In this document: piece after piece, positions 13,711-29,102 of the stretch
Layout of the letters: each line of letters begins with the position of its first letter
Position numbering within the stretch: position 1 is the first letter of the stretch
Assembly (NCBI GenBank): GCA_964016885.1
Contig: OZ024741.1
Span: 412,230,549 to 412,294,548, forward strand
DNA length: 64,000 nucleotides
Source of the DNA: Eledone cirrhosa
Lineage: Eukaryota; Mollusca; Cephalopoda; Octopoda; Eledonidae
Direction: 5' to 3'
Translations under genes and position numbers: made by a program
Notes under the pieces: generated by a model
The model's input: only the letters and a program-made list of their open reading frames with translations
What the model was told of the DNA's origin: nothing
The model's database searches: none

Positions 13711-16700
13711 ATTAGTTAACTGTAACATGACTGCTATTAACTTAGTTAACTGTAACATGACTGCTATTAACTTAGTTAACTGTAACATGACTGCTATTAC
13801 CTTAGTTAACTATAACATGACTGCTATTACCTTAGTTAACTGTAACATGACAGCTATTATCTTAGTTAACTGTTACATGACTACTATTATCTTAGTTAAC
13901 TGTAACATGACAGCTATTATCTTAGTTAACTGTTACATGACTGCTATTATCTTAGTTAACTGTAACATGGCTGCTATTATCTTAGTTAATTGTAACATGA
14001 CTGCTATTATCTTAGTTAAACGTAACATGACTGCTATTGTCTTAGTTAACTGTAACATGACTGCTATTACATTAGTTAACTGTAACATGACTGCTATTAA
14101 CTTAGTTAACTGTAACATGACTGCTATTACCTTAGTTAACTGTAACATGACTGCTATTACCTTAGTTAACTGTAACATGACAGCTATTATCTTAGTTAAC
14201 TGTTACATGACTGCTATTATCTTAGTTAACTGTAACATGACTGCTATTATCTTAGTTAAACGTAACATGACTGCTATTGTCTTAGTTAACTGTAACATGA
14301 CTGCTATTACATTAGTTAACTGTAACATGACTGCTATTAACTTAGTTAACTGTAACATGGCTGCTATTATCTTAGTTAACTGTAACATGACTGCTATTAT
14401 CTTAGTTAAATGTAACGTGACTGCTATTATCTTAGTTAAATGTAACATCACAACTATTACCTTAGTTAACTGTAACATGACTGCTATTATCTTAGTTAAC
14501 GGTAACATGGCTGCTATTACCTTAGTTAACTGTAACATGACTGCTATTATCTCAGTTAACTGTAACATGGCTGCTATTATATTAGTTAACTGTAACATGG
14601 CTGCTATTATCTTAGTTAACTGTAACATGACTGCTATTATCTTAGTTAACTGTAACATGGCTGCTATTATCTTAGTTAACTGTAACATGACTGCTATTAC
14701 CTTAGTTAACTGTAACATGACTGCTATTACCTTAGTCAACTGTAACATGACTGCTATTATCTTAGTTAACTGTAACATGACTGCTATTATCTTAGTTAAA
14801 TGTAACGTGACTGCTATTATCTTAGTTAAATGTAACATCACAACTATTACCTTAGTTAACTGTAACATGACTGATATTATCTTAGTTAACTGTAACATGG
14901 CTGCTATTACCTTAGTTAACTGTAACATGGCTGCTATTATCTTAGTTAACTGTAACATGACTGCTATTATCTTAGTTAACTGTAACATGACTGCTATTAT
15001 CTTAGTTAACTGTAACATGACTGCTATTATCTTAGTTAACTGTAACTTGACTGCTATTATCTTAGTTAAATGTAACATGACTGCTATTATCTTAGTTAAC
15101 TGTAACATGGCTGCTATTAACTTAGTTAAATGTAACATGACTGCTATTATCTTAGTTAACGGTAACATGGCTGCTATTAACTTAGTTAACTGTAACATGG
15201 CTGCTATTAACTTAGTTAACTGTAACGTGGATGCTATTACCTTTGTTAACTGTAACGTGGCTGCAATTATCTTAGTTAACTGTAACATGACTGCTATGAC
15301 CTTAGTTAACTGTAAGATGACTGCTATTACCATAGTTAAATGTAACATGACTGCTATTATCTTAGTTAACTGTAACATGGCTGCTATTATATTAGTTAAC
15401 TGTAACATGACTGCTATTAACTTAGTTAACTGTAACATGACTGCTATTACCTTAGTTAACTGTAACATGACTGCTATTACCTTAGTTAACTGTAACATGA
15501 CAGCTATTATCTTAGTTAACTGTTACATGACTGCTATTATGTTAGTTAATTGTAACATGACTGCTATTATCTTAGTTAAACGTAACATGACTGCTATTGT
15601 CTTAGTTAACTGTAACATGACTGCTATTACATTAGTTAACTGTAATATGACTGCTATTAACTTAGTTAACTGTAACATGACTGCTATTAACTTAGTTAAC
15701 TGTAACATGACTGCTATTACCTTAGTTAACTATAACATGACTGCTATTACCTTAGTTAACTGTAACATGACAGCTATTATCTTAGTTAACTGTTACATGA
15801 CTACTATTATCTTAGTTAACTGTAACATGACAGCTATTATCTTAGTTAACTGTTACATGACTGCTATTATCTTAGTTAACTGTAACATGGCTGCTATTAT
15901 CTTAGTTAATTGTAACATGACTGCTATTATCTTAGTTAAACGTAACATGACTGCTATTGTCTTAGTTAACTGTAACATGACTGCTATTACATTAGTTAAC
16001 TGTAACATGACTGCTATTAACTTAGTTAACTGTAACATGACTGCTATTAACTTAGTTAACTGTAACATGACTGCTATTACCTTAGTTAACTGTAACATGA
16101 CTGCTATTACCTTAGTTAACTGTAACATGACAGCTATTATCTTAGTTAACTGTTACATGACTGCTATTATCTTAGTTAACTGTAACATGACTGCTATTAT
16201 CTTAGTTAAACGTAACATGACTGCTATTGTCTTAGTTAACTGTAACATGACTGCTATTACATTAGTTAACTGTAACATGACTGCTATTAACTTAGTTAAC
16301 TGTAACATGGCTGCTATTATCTTAGTTAACTGTAACATGACTGCTATTATCTTAGTTAAATGTAACGTGACTGCTATTATCTTAGTTAAATGTAACATCA
16401 CAACTATTACCTTCGTTAACTGTAACATGACTGATATTATCTTAGTTAACTGTAACATGGCTGCTATTACCTTAGTTAACTGTAACATGACTGCTATTAT
16501 CTTAGTTAACTGTAACATGGCTGCTATTATATTAGTTAACTGTAACATGGCTGCTATTATCTTAGTTAACTGTAACATGACTGCTATTATCTTAGTTAAC
16601 TGTAACATGACTGCTATTATCTTAGTTAACTGTAACATAACTGCTATTATCTTAGTTAACTGTAACTTGACTGCTATTATCTTAGTTAAATGTAACATGA

Positions 16701-18950
16701 CTGCTATTATCTTAGTTAACTGTAACATGACTGCTATTATCTTAGTTAACTGTAACATGGCTGCTATTAACTTAGTTAACTGTAACGTGGCTGCAATTAT
16801 CTTAGTTAACTGTAACATGGCTGCTATTAACTTAGTTAACTATAACATGGCTGCTATTAACTTAGTTAACTGTAACATGACAGCTATTATCTTAGTTAAC
16901 TGTTACATGACTGCTATTATCTTAGTTAACTGTAACATGGCCGCTATTATCTTAGTTAATTGTAACATGACTGCTATTATCTTAGTTAAACGTAACATGA
17001 CTGCTATTGTCTTAGTTAACTATAACATGACTGCTATTACATTAGTTAACTGTAACATGACTGCTATTAACTTAGTTAACTGTAACATGGCTGCTATTAT
17101 CTTAGTTAACTGTAACATGACTGCTATTATCTTAGTTAATTGTAACGTGACTGCTATTATCTTAGTTAAATGTAACATCACAACTATTACCTTAGTTAAC
17201 TGTAACATGACTGATATTATCTTAGTTAACTGTAACATGGCTGCTATTACCTTAGTTAACTGTAACATGACTGCTATTATCTTAGTTAACTGTAACATGG
17301 CTGCTATTATATTAGTTAACTGTAACATGGCTGCTATTATCTTAGTTAACTGTAACATGACTGCTATTATCTTAGTTAACTGTAACATGACTGCTATTAT
17401 CTTAGTTAACTGTAACATAACTGCTATTATCTTAGTTAACTGTAACTTGACTGCTATTACCTTAGTTAACTGTAACATGACTGATATTATCTTAGTTAAA
17501 TGTAACATGACTGCTATTAACTTAGTTAACTGTAACATGACTGCTATTACCTTAGTTAACTATAACATGACTGCTATTACATTAGTTAACTGTAACATGA
17601 CAGCTATTATCTTAGTTAACTGTTACATGACTACTATTATCTTAGTTAACTGTAACATGACAGCTATTATCTTAGTTAACTGTTACATGACTGCTATTAT
17701 CTTAGTTAACTGTAACATGGCTGCTATTATCTTAGTTAATTGTAACATGACTGCTATTATCTTAGTTAAACGTAACATGACTGCTATTGTCTTAGTTAAC
17801 TGTAACATGACTGCTATTACATTAGTTAACTGTAACATGACTGCTATTAACTTAGTTAACTGTAACATGACTGCTATTAACTTAGTTAACTGTAACATGA
17901 CTGCTATTACCTTAGTTAACTGTAACATGACTGCTATTACCTTAGTTAACTGTAACATGACAGCTATTATCTTAGTTAACTGTTACATGACTGCTATTAT
18001 CTTAGTTAACTGTAACATGACTGCTATTATCTTAGTTAAACGTAACATGACTGCTATTGTCTTAGTTAACTGTAACATGACTGCTATTACATTAGTTAAC
18101 TGTAACATGACTGCTATTAACTTAGTTAACTGTAACATGGCTGCTATTATCTTAGTTAACTGTAACATGACTGCTATTATCTTAGTTAAATGTAACGTGA
18201 CTGCTATTATCTTAGTTAAATGTAACATCACAACTATTACCTTAGTTAACTGTAACATGACTGATATTATCTTAGTTAACTGTAACATGGCTGCTATTAC
18301 CTTAGTTAACTGTAACATGACTGCTATTATCTTAGTTAACTGTAACATGGCTGCTATTATATTAGTTAACTGTAACATGGCTGCTATTATCTTAGTTAAC
18401 TGTAACATGACTGCTATTATCTTAGTTAACTGTAACATGACTGCTATTATCTTAGTTAACTGTAACATAACTGCTATTATCTTAGTTAACTGTAACTTGA
18501 CTGCTATTATCTTAGTTAAATGTAACATGACTGCTATTATCTTAGTTAACTGTAACATGACTGCTATTATCTTAGTTAACTGTAACATGGCTGCTATTAA
18601 CTTAGTTAACTGTAACGTGGCTGCAATTATCTTAGTTAACTGTAACATGGCTGCTATTAACTTAGTTAACTATAACATGGCTGCTATTAACTTAGTTAAC
18701 TGTAACATGACAGCTATTATCTTAGTTAACTGTTACATGACTGCTATTATCTTAGTTAACTGTAACATGGCCGCTATTATCTTAGTTAATTGTAACATGA
18801 CTGCTATTATCTTAGTTAAACGTAACATGACTGCTATTGTCTTAGTTAACTATAACATGACTGCTATTACATTAGTTAACTGTAACATGACTGCTATTAA
18901 CTTAGTTAACTGTAACATGGCTGCTATTATCTTAGTTAACTGTAACATGA
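13603..18950. repeat. ~5.3-kb satellite segment, left copy of a displaced duplication
   Basis: The order of variant monomers here is repeated about 16.5 kb downstream, beginning near 30110. The offset is 16,507 bp at the left end and 16,537 bp from about 14200 onward, so one extra monomer separates the copies. It overlaps the first 4,110-bp higher-order repeat. Confidence 0.8.
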
Positions 18951-21900
18951 CTGCTATTATCTTAGTTAATTGTAACGTGACTGCTATTATCTTAGTTAAA
19001 TGTAACATCACAACTATTACCTTAGTTAACTGTAACATGACTGATATTATCTTAGTTAACTGTAACATGGCTGCTATTACCTTAGTTAACTGTAACATGA
19101 CTGCTATTATCTTAGTTAACTGTAACATGGCTGCTATTATATTAGTTAACTGTAACATGGCTGCTATTATCTTAGTTAACTGTAACATGACTGCTATTAT
19201 CTTAGTTAACTGTAACATGACTGCTATTATCTTAGTTAACTGTAACATAACTGCTATTATCTTAGTTAACTGTAACTTGACTGCTATTACCTTAGTTAAC
19301 TGTAACATGACTGCTATTATCTTAGTTAAATGTAACATGACTGCTATTATCTTAGTTAACTGTAACATGACTGCTATTATCTTAGTTAACTGTAACATGA
19401 CTGCTATTATCTTAGTTAACTGTAACTTGACTGCTATTAACTTAGTTAACTGTAACATGACTGCTATTATCTTAGTTAAATGTAACATGACTGCTATTAT
19501 CTTAGTTAACTGTAACATGGCTGCTATTAACTTAGTTAACTGTAACATGGCTGCTATTAACTTAGTTAACTGTAACATGACTGCTATTATCTTAGTTAAC
19601 TGTAACATGACAGCTATTATCTTAGTTAACTGTAACATGACTGCTATAACCTTAGTTAACTGTAACAGGGCTGCTATTATCTTAGTTAACTGTAACGTGG
19701 ATGCTATTACCTTTGTTAACTGTAACGTGGCTGCAATTATCTTAGTTAACTGTAACATGACTGCTATGACCTTAGTTAACTGTAAGATGACTGCTATTAC
19801 CTTAGTTAAATGTAACATGACTGCTATTATCTTAGTTAACTGTAACATGGCTGCTATTATATTAGTTAACTGTAACATGACTGCTATTAACTTAGTTAAC
19901 TGTAACATGACTGCTATTACCTTAGTTAACTGTAACATGACTGCTATTACCTTAGTTAACTGTAACATGACAGCTATTATCTTAGTTAACTGTTACATGA
20001 CTGCTATTATCTTAGTTAATTGTAACATGACTGCTATTATCTTAGTTAAACGTAACATGACTGCTATTGTCTTAGTTAACTGTAACATGACTGCTATTAC
20101 ATTAGTTAACTGTAACATGACTGCTATTAACTTAGTTAACTGTAACATGACTGCTATTAACTTAGTTAACTGTAACATGACTGCTATTACCTTAGTTAAC
20201 TATAACATGACTGCTATTACCTTAGTTAACTGTAACATGACAGCTATTATCTTAGTTAACTGTTACATGACTGCTATTATCTTAGTTAACTGTAACATGA
20301 CTGCTATTATCTTAGTTAAACGTAACATGACTGCTATTGTCTTAGTTAACTGTAACATGACTGCTATTACATTAGTTAACTGTAACATGACTGCTATTAA
20401 CTTAGTTAACTGTAACATGGCTGCTATTATCTTAGTTAACTGTAACATGACTGCTATTATCTTAGTTAAATGTAACGTGACTGCTATTATCTTAGTTAAA
20501 TGTAACATCACAACTATTACCTTAGTTAACTGTAACATGACTGATATTATCTTAGTTAACTGTAACATGGCTGCTATTACCTTAGTTAACTGTAACATGA
20601 CTGCTATTATCTTAGTTAACTGTAACATGGCTGCTATTATATTAGTTAACTGTAACATGGCTGCTATTATCTTAGTTAACTGTAACATGACTGCTATTAT
20701 CTTAGTTAACTGTAACATGACTGCTATTATCTTAGTTAACTGTAACATAACTGCTATTATCTTAGTTAACTGTAACTTGACTGCTATTATCTTAGTTAAA
20801 TGTAACATGACTGCTATTATCTTAGTTAACTGTAACATGACTGCTATTATCTTAGTTAACTGTAACATGGCTGCTATTAACTTAGTTAACTGTAACGTGG
20901 CTGCAATTATCTTAGTTAACTGTAACATGGCTGCTATTAACTTAGTTAACTATAACATGGCTGCTATTAACTTAGTTAACTGTAACATGACAGCTATTAT
21001 CTTAGTTAACTGTTACATGACTGCTATTATCTTAGTTAACTGTAACATGGCCGCTATTATCTTAGTTAATTGTAACATGACTGCTATTATCTTAGTTAAA
21101 CGTAACATGACTGCTATTGTCTTAGTTAACTATAACATGACTGCTATTACATTAGTTAACTGTAACATGACTGCTATTAACTTAGTTAACTGTAACATGG
21201 CTGCTATTATCTTAGTTAACTGTAACATGACTGCTATTATCTTAGTTAATTGTAACGTGACTGCTATTATCTTAGTTAAATGTAACATCACAACTATTAC
21301 CTTAGTTAACTGTAACATGACTGATATTATCTTAGTTAACTGTAACATGGCTGCTATTACCTTAGTTAACTGTAACATGACTGCTATTATCTTAGTTAAC
21401 TGTAACATGGCTGCTATTATATTAGTTAACTGTAACATGGCTGCTATTATCTTAGTTAACTGTAACATGACTGCTATTATCTTAGTTAACTGTAACATGA
21501 CTGCTATTATCTTAGTTAACTGTAACATAACTGCTATTATCTTAGTTAACTGTAACTTGACTGCTATTACCTTAGTTAACTGTAACATGACTGATATTAT
21601 CTTAGTTAAATGTAACATGACTGCTATTAACTTAGTTAACTGTAACATGACTGCTATTACCTTAGTTAACTATAACATGACTGCTATTACATTAGTTAAC
21701 TGTAACATGACAGCTATTATCTTAGTTAACTGTTACATGACTACTATTATCTTAGTTAACTGTAACATGACAGCTATTATCTTAGTTAACTGTTACATGA
21801 CTGCTATTATCTTAGTTAACTGTAACATGGCTGCTATTATCTTAGTTAATTGTAACATGACTGCTATTATCTTAGTTAAACGTAACATGACTGCTATTGT

Positions 21901-24900
21901 CTTAGTTAACTGTAACATGACTGCTATTACATTAGTTAACTGTAACATGACTGCTATTAACTTAGTTAACTGTAACATGACTGCTATTAACTTAGTTAAC
22001 TGTAACATGACTGCTATTACCTTAGTTAACTGTAACATGACTGCTATTACCTTAGTTAACTGTAACATGACAGCTATTATCTTAGTTAACTGTTACATGA
22101 CAGCTATTATCTTAGTTAACTGTAACATGACTGCTATTATCTTAGTTAAACGTAACATGACTGCTATTGTCTTAGTTAACTGTAACATGACTGCTATTAC
22201 ATTAGTTAACTGTAACATGACTGCTATTAACTTAGTTAACTGTAACATGGCTGCTATTATCTTAGTTAACTGTAACATGACTGCTATTATCTTAGTTAAA
22301 TGTAACGTGACTGCTATTATCTTAGTTAAATGTAACATCACAACTATTACCTTAGTTAACTGTAACATGACTGATATTATCTTAGTTAACTGTAACATGG
22401 CTGCTATTACCTTAGTTAACTGTAACATGACTGCTATTATCTTAGTTAACTGTAACATGGCTGCTATTATATTAGTTAACTGTAACATGGCTGCTATTAT
22501 CTTAGTTAACTGTAACATGACTGCTATTATCTTAGTTAACTGTAACATGACTGCTATTATCTTAGTTAACTGTAACATAACTGCTATTATCTTAGTTAAC
22601 TGTAACTTGACTGCTATTATCTTAGTTAAATGTAACATGACTGCTATTATCTTAGTTAACTGTAACATGACTGCTATTATCTTAGTTAACTGTAACATGG
22701 CTGCTATTAACTTAGTTAACTGTAACGTGGCTGCAATTATCTTAGTTAACTGTAACATGGCTGCTATTAACTTAGTTAACTATAACATGGCTGCTATTAA
22801 CTTAGTTAACTGTAACATGACAGCTATTATCTTAGTTAACTGTTACATGACTGCTATTATCTTAGTTAACTGTAACATGGCCGCTATTATCTTAGTTAAT
22901 TGTAACATGACTGCTATTATCTTAGTTAAACGTAACATGACTGCTATTGTCTTAGTTAACTATAACATGACTGCTATTACATTAGTTAACTGTAACATGA
23001 CTGCTATTAACTTAGTTAACTGTAACATGGCTGCTATTATCTTAGTTAACTGTAACATGACTGCTATTATCTTAGTTAATTGTAACGTGACTGCTATTAT
23101 CTTAGTTAAATGTAACATCACAACTATTACCTTAGTTAACTGTAACATGACTGATATTATCTTAGTTAACTGTAACATGGCTGCTATTACCTTAGTTAAC
23201 TGTAACATGACTGCTATTATCTTAGTTAACTGTAACATGGCTGCTATTATATTAGTTAACTGTAACATGGCTGCTATTATCTTAGTTAACTGTAACATGA
23301 CTGCTATTATCTTAGTTAACTGTAACATGACTGCTATTATCTTAGTTAACTGTAACATAACTGCTATTATCTTAGTTAACTGTAACTTGACTGCTATTAC
23401 CTTAGTTAACTGTAACATGACTGCTATTATCTTAGTTAAATGTAACATGACTGCTATTATCTTAGTTAACTGTAACATGACTGCTATTATCTTAGTTAAC
23501 TGTAACATGACTGCTATTATCTTAGTTAACTGTAACTTGACTGCTATTAACTTAGTTAACTGTAACATGACTGCTATTATCTTAGTTAAATGTAACATGA
23601 CTGCTATTATCTTAGTTAACTGTAACATGGCTGCTATTAACTTAGTTAACTGTAACATGGCTGCTATTAACTTAGTTAACTGTAACATGACTGCTATTAT
23701 CTTAGTTAACTGTAACATGACAGCTATTATCTTAGTTAACTGTAACATGACTGCTATAACCTTAGTTAACTGTAACAGGGCTGCTATTATCTTAGTTAAC
23801 TGTAACGTGGATGCTATTACCTTTGTTAACTGTAACGTGGCTGCAATTATCTTAGTTAACTGTAACATGACTGCTATGACCTTTGTTAACTGTAAGATGA
23901 CTGCTATTACCTTAGTTAAATGTAACATGACTGCTATTATCTTAGTTAACTGTAACATGGCTGCTATTATATTAGTTAACTGTAACATGACTGCTATTAA
24001 CTTAGTTAACTGTAACATGACTGCTATTACCTTAGTTAACTGTAACATGACTGCTATTACCTTAGTTAACTGTAACATGACAGCTATTATCTTAGTTAAC
24101 TGTTACATGACTGCTATTATCTTAGTTAATTGTAACATGACTGCTATTATCTTAGTTAAACGTAACATGACTGCTATTGTCTTAGTTAACTGTAACATGA
24201 CTGCTATTACATTAGTTAACTGTAACATGACTGCTATTAACTTAGTTAACTGTAACATGACTGCTATTAACTTAGTTAACTGTAACATGACTGCTATTAC
24301 CTTAGTTAACTATAACATGACTGCTATTACCTTAGTTAACTGTAACATGACAGCTATTATCTTAGTTAACTGTTACATGACTGCTATTATCTTAGTTAAC
24401 TGTAACATGACTGCTATTATCTTAGTTAAACGTAACATGACTGCTATTGTCTTAGTTAACTGTAACATGACTGCTATTACATTAGTTAACTGTAACATGA
24501 CTGCTATTAACTTAGTTAACTGTAACATGGCTGCTATTATCTTAGTTAACTGTAACATGACTGCTATTATCTTAGTTAAATGTAACGTGACTGCTATTAT
24601 CTTAGTTAAATGTAACATCACAACTATTACCTTAGTTAACTGTAACATGACTGATATTATCTTAGTTAACTGTAACATGGCTGCTATTACCTTAGTTAAC
24701 TGTAACATGACTGCTATTATCTTAGTTAACTGTAACATGGCTGCTATTATATTAGTTAACTGTAACATGGCTGCTATTATCTTAGTTAACTGTAACATGA
24801 CTGCTATTATCTTAGTTAACTGTAACATGACTGCTATTATCTTAGTTAACTGTAACATAACTGCTATTATCTTAGTTAACTGTAACTTGACTGCTATTAT

Positions 24901-27900
24901 CTTAGTTAAATGTAACATGACTGCTATTATCTTAGTTAACTGTAACATGACTGCTATTATCTTAGTTAACTGTAACATGGCTGCTATTAACTTAGTTAAC
25001 TGTAACGTGGCTGCAATTATCTTAGTTAACTGTAACATGGCTGCTATTAACTTAGTTAACTATAACATGGCTGCTATTAACTTAGTTAACTGTAACATGA
25101 CAGCTATTATCTTAGTTAACTGTTACATGACTGCTATTATCTTAGTTAACTGTAACATGGCCGCTATTATCTTAGTTAATTGTAACATGACTGCTATTAT
25201 CTTAGTTAAACGTAACATGACTGCTATTGTCTTAGTTAACTATAACATGACTGCTATTACATTAGTTAATTAGTTAACTGTAACATGACTGCTATTAACT
25301 TAGTTAACTGTAACATGGCTGCTATTATCTTAGTTAACTGTAACATGACTGCTATTATCTTAGTTAATTGTAACGTGACTGCTATTATCTTAGTTAAATG
25401 TAACATCACAACTATTACCTTAGTTAACTGTAACATGACTGATATTATCTTAGTTAACTGTAACATGGCTGCTATTAACTTAGTTAACTGTAACATGACT
25501 GCTATTATCTTAGTTAACTGTAACATGGCTGCTATTATATTAGTTAACTGTAACATGGCTGCTATTATCTTAGTTAACTGTAACATGACTGCTATTATCT
25601 TAGTTAACTGTAACATGACTGCTATTATCTTAGTTAACTGTAACATAACTGCTATTATCTTAGTTAACTGTAACTTGACTGCTATTACCTTAGTTAACTG
25701 TAACATGACTGCTATTATCTTAGTTAAATGTAACATGACTGCTATTAACTTAGTTAACTGTAACATGACTGCTATTACCTTAGTTAACTATAACATGACT
25801 GCTATTACATTAGTTAACTGTAACATGACAGCTATTATCTTAGTTAACTGTTACATGACTACTATTATCTTAGTTAACTGTAACATGACAGCTATTATCT
25901 TAGTTAACTGTTACATGACTGCTATTATCTTAGTTAACTGTAACATGGCTGCTATTATCTTAGTTAATTGTAACATGACTGCTATTATCTTAGTTAAACG
26001 TAACATGACTGCTATTGTCTTAGTTAACTGTAACATGACTGCTATTACATTAGTTAACTGTAACATGACTGCTATTAACTTAGTTAACTGTAACATGACT
26101 GCTATTAACTTAGTTAACTGTAACATGACTGCTATTACCTTAGTTAACTGTAACATGACTGCTATTACCTTAGTTAACTGTAACATGACAGCTATTATCT
26201 TAGTTAACTGTTACATGACTGCTATTATCTTAGTTAACTGTAACATGACTGCTATTATCTTAGTTAAACGTAACATGACTGCTATTGTCTTAGTTAACTG
26301 TAACATGACTGCTATTACATTAGTTAACTGTAACATGACTGCTATTAACTTAGTTAACTGTAACATGGCTGCTATTATCTTAGTTAACTGTAACATGACT
26401 GCTATTATCTTAGTTAAATGTAACGTGACTGCTATTATCTTAGTTAAATGTAACATCACAACTATTACCTTAGTTAACTGTAACATGACTGATATTATCT
26501 TAGTTAACTGTAACATGGCTGCTATTACCTTAGTTAACTGTAACATGACTGCTATTATCTTAGTTAACTGTAACATGGCTGCTATTATATTAGTTAACTG
26601 TAACATGGCTGCTATTAACTTAGTTAACTGTAACGTGGCTGCAATTATGTTAGTTAACTGTAACATGGCTGCTATTAACTTAGTTAACTATAACATGGCT
26701 GCTATTAACTTAGTTAACTGTAACATGACAGCTATTATCTTAGTTAACTGTTACATGACTGCTATTATCTTAGTTAACTGTAACATGGCCGCTATTATCT
26801 TAGTTAATTGTAACATGACTGCTATTATCTTAGTTAAACGTAACATGACTGCTATTGTCTTAGTTAACTATAACATGACTGCTATTACATTAGTTAACTG
26901 TAACATGACTGCTATTAACTTAGTTAACTGTAACATGGCTGCTATTATCTTAGTTAACTGTAACATGACTGCTATTATCTTAGTTAATTGTAACGTGACT
27001 GCTATTATCTTAGTTAAATGTAACATCACAACTATTACCTTAGTTAACTGTAACATGACTGATATTATCTTAGTTAACTGTAACATGGCTGCTATTACCT
27101 TAGTTAACTGTAACATGACTGCTATTATCTTAGTTAACTGTAACATGGCTGCTATTATATTAGTTAACTGTAACATGGCTGTTATTATCTTAGTTAACTG
27201 TAACATGACTGCTATTATCTTAGTTAACTGTAACATGACTGCTATTATCTTAGTTAACTGTAACATAACTGCTATTATCTTAGTTAACTGTAACTTGACT
27301 GCTATTACCTTAGTTAACTGTAACATGACTGCTATTATCTTAGTTAAATGTAACATGACTGCTATTATCTTAGTTAACTGTAACATGACTGCTATTATCT
27401 TAGTTAACTGTAACATGACTGCTATTATCTTAGTTAACTGTAACTTGACTGCTATTAACTTAGTTAACTGTAACATGACTGCTATTATCTTAGTTAAATG
27501 TAACATGACTGCTATTATCTTAGTTAACTGTAACATGGCTGCTATTAACTTAGTTAACTGTAACATGGCTGCTATTAACTTAGTTAACTGTAACATGACT
27601 GCTATTATCTTAGTTAACTGTAACATGACAGCTATTATCTTAGTTAACTGTAACATGACTGCTATAACCTTAGTTAACTGTAACAGGGCTGCTATTATCT
27701 TAGTTAACTGTAACGTGGATGCTATTACCTTTGTTAACTGTAACGTGGCTGCAATTATCTTAGTTAACTGTAACATGACTGCTATGACCTTAGTTAACTG
27801 TAAGATGACTGCTATTACCTTAGTTAAATGTAACATGACTGCTATTATCTTAGTTAACTGTAACATGGCTGCTATTATATTAGTTAACTGTAACATGACT

Positions 27901-28030
27901 GCTATTAACTTAGTTAACTGTAACATGACTGCTATTACCTTAGTTAACTGTAACATGACTGCTATTACCTTAGTTAACTGTAACATGACAGCTATTATCT
28001 TAGTTAAACGTAACATGACTGCTATTGTCT
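15890..28030. repeat. Higher-order repeat: three tandem ~4,110-bp (137-monomer) copies
   Basis: The same ordered series of variant monomers recurs at an offset of 4,110 bp: blocks at 16153, 20263 and 24373 match, as do those at 17983 and 22093, and those at 18850 and 22960. Each copy splits into related halves of 1,830 and 2,280 bp. The third copy carries the 8-bp insertion at 25261 and lacks 7 monomers (210 bp) relative to copies one and two, around 26600. Copies differ by rare substitutions, such as ctg to cag near 22101. Confidence 0.82.
25261..25284. other. 8-bp tandem duplication breaking monomer phase
   Basis: ttagttaa is duplicated at the start of this line, moving the monomer phase by +8 and creating an in-frame TAG on the plus strand. 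It is the only insertion in the array that is not a whole monomer. Confidence 0.9.
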
Positions 28031-29092
28031 TAGTTAACTGTAACATGACTGCTATTACATTAGTTAACTGTAACATGACTGCTATTAACTTAGTTAACTG
28101 TAACATGACTGCTATTAACTTAGTTAACTGTAACATGACTGCTATTACCTTAGTTAACTATAACATGACTGCTATTACCTTAGTTAACTGTAACATGACA
28201 GCTATTATCTTAGTTAACTGTTACATGACTGCTATTATCTTAGTTAACTGTAACATGACAGCTATTATCTTAGTTAACTGTTACATGACTGCTATTATCT
28301 TAGTTAACTGTAACATGGCTGCTATTATCTTAGTTAATTGTAACATGACTGCTATTATCTTAGTTAAACGTAACATGACTGCTATTATCTTAGTTAACTG
28401 TAACATGACTGCTATTATCTTAGTTAACTGTAACATAACTGCTATTATCTTAGTTAACTGTTACATGACTGCTATTATCTTAGTTAACTGAAACATGACA
28501 GCTATTATCTTAGTTAACTGTTACATGACTGCTATTATCTTAGTTAACTGTAACATGGCTGCTATTATATTAGTTAACTGTAACATGGCTGCTATTATCT
28601 TAGTTAACTGTAACATGACTGCTATTATCTTAGTTAACTGTAACATGACTGCTATTATCTTAGTTAACTGTAACATAACTGCTATTATCTTAGTTAACTG
28701 TAACTTGACTGCTATTACCTTAGTTAACTGTAACATGACTGCTATTATCTTAGTTAAATGTAACATGACTGCTATTATCTTAGTTAACTGTAACATGACT
28801 GCTATTATCTTAGTTAACTGTAACATGGCTGCTATTAACTTAGTTAACTGTAACGTGGATGCTATTACCTTTGTTAACTGTAACGTGGCTGCAATTATCT
28901 TAGTTAACTGTAACATGACTGCTATTATCTTAGTTAACTGTAACATGGCTGCTATTATCTTAGTTAACTGTAACATGACTGCTATTACCTTAGTTAACTG
29001 TAACATGACTGCTATTACCTTAGTCAACTGTAACATGACTGCTATTATTTTAGTTAACTGTAACATGACTGCTATTATCATAGTTAAATGTA

Positions 29093-29102
29093 ACGTGATG
29101 CT
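29093..29102. other. 1-bp deletion breaking monomer phase
   Basis: gtgatgct replaces the usual gtgactgct, shifting the phase by -1. The array then continues undisturbed to its right end. Confidence 0.9.

Noticed and set aside
1937..25273. Giant protein genes of 1,485 and 5,998 codons
   Set aside because: The frame is an automatic result of a stop-free 30-bp unit. Substitutions are not biased to silent sites, and the opposite strand is equally open.
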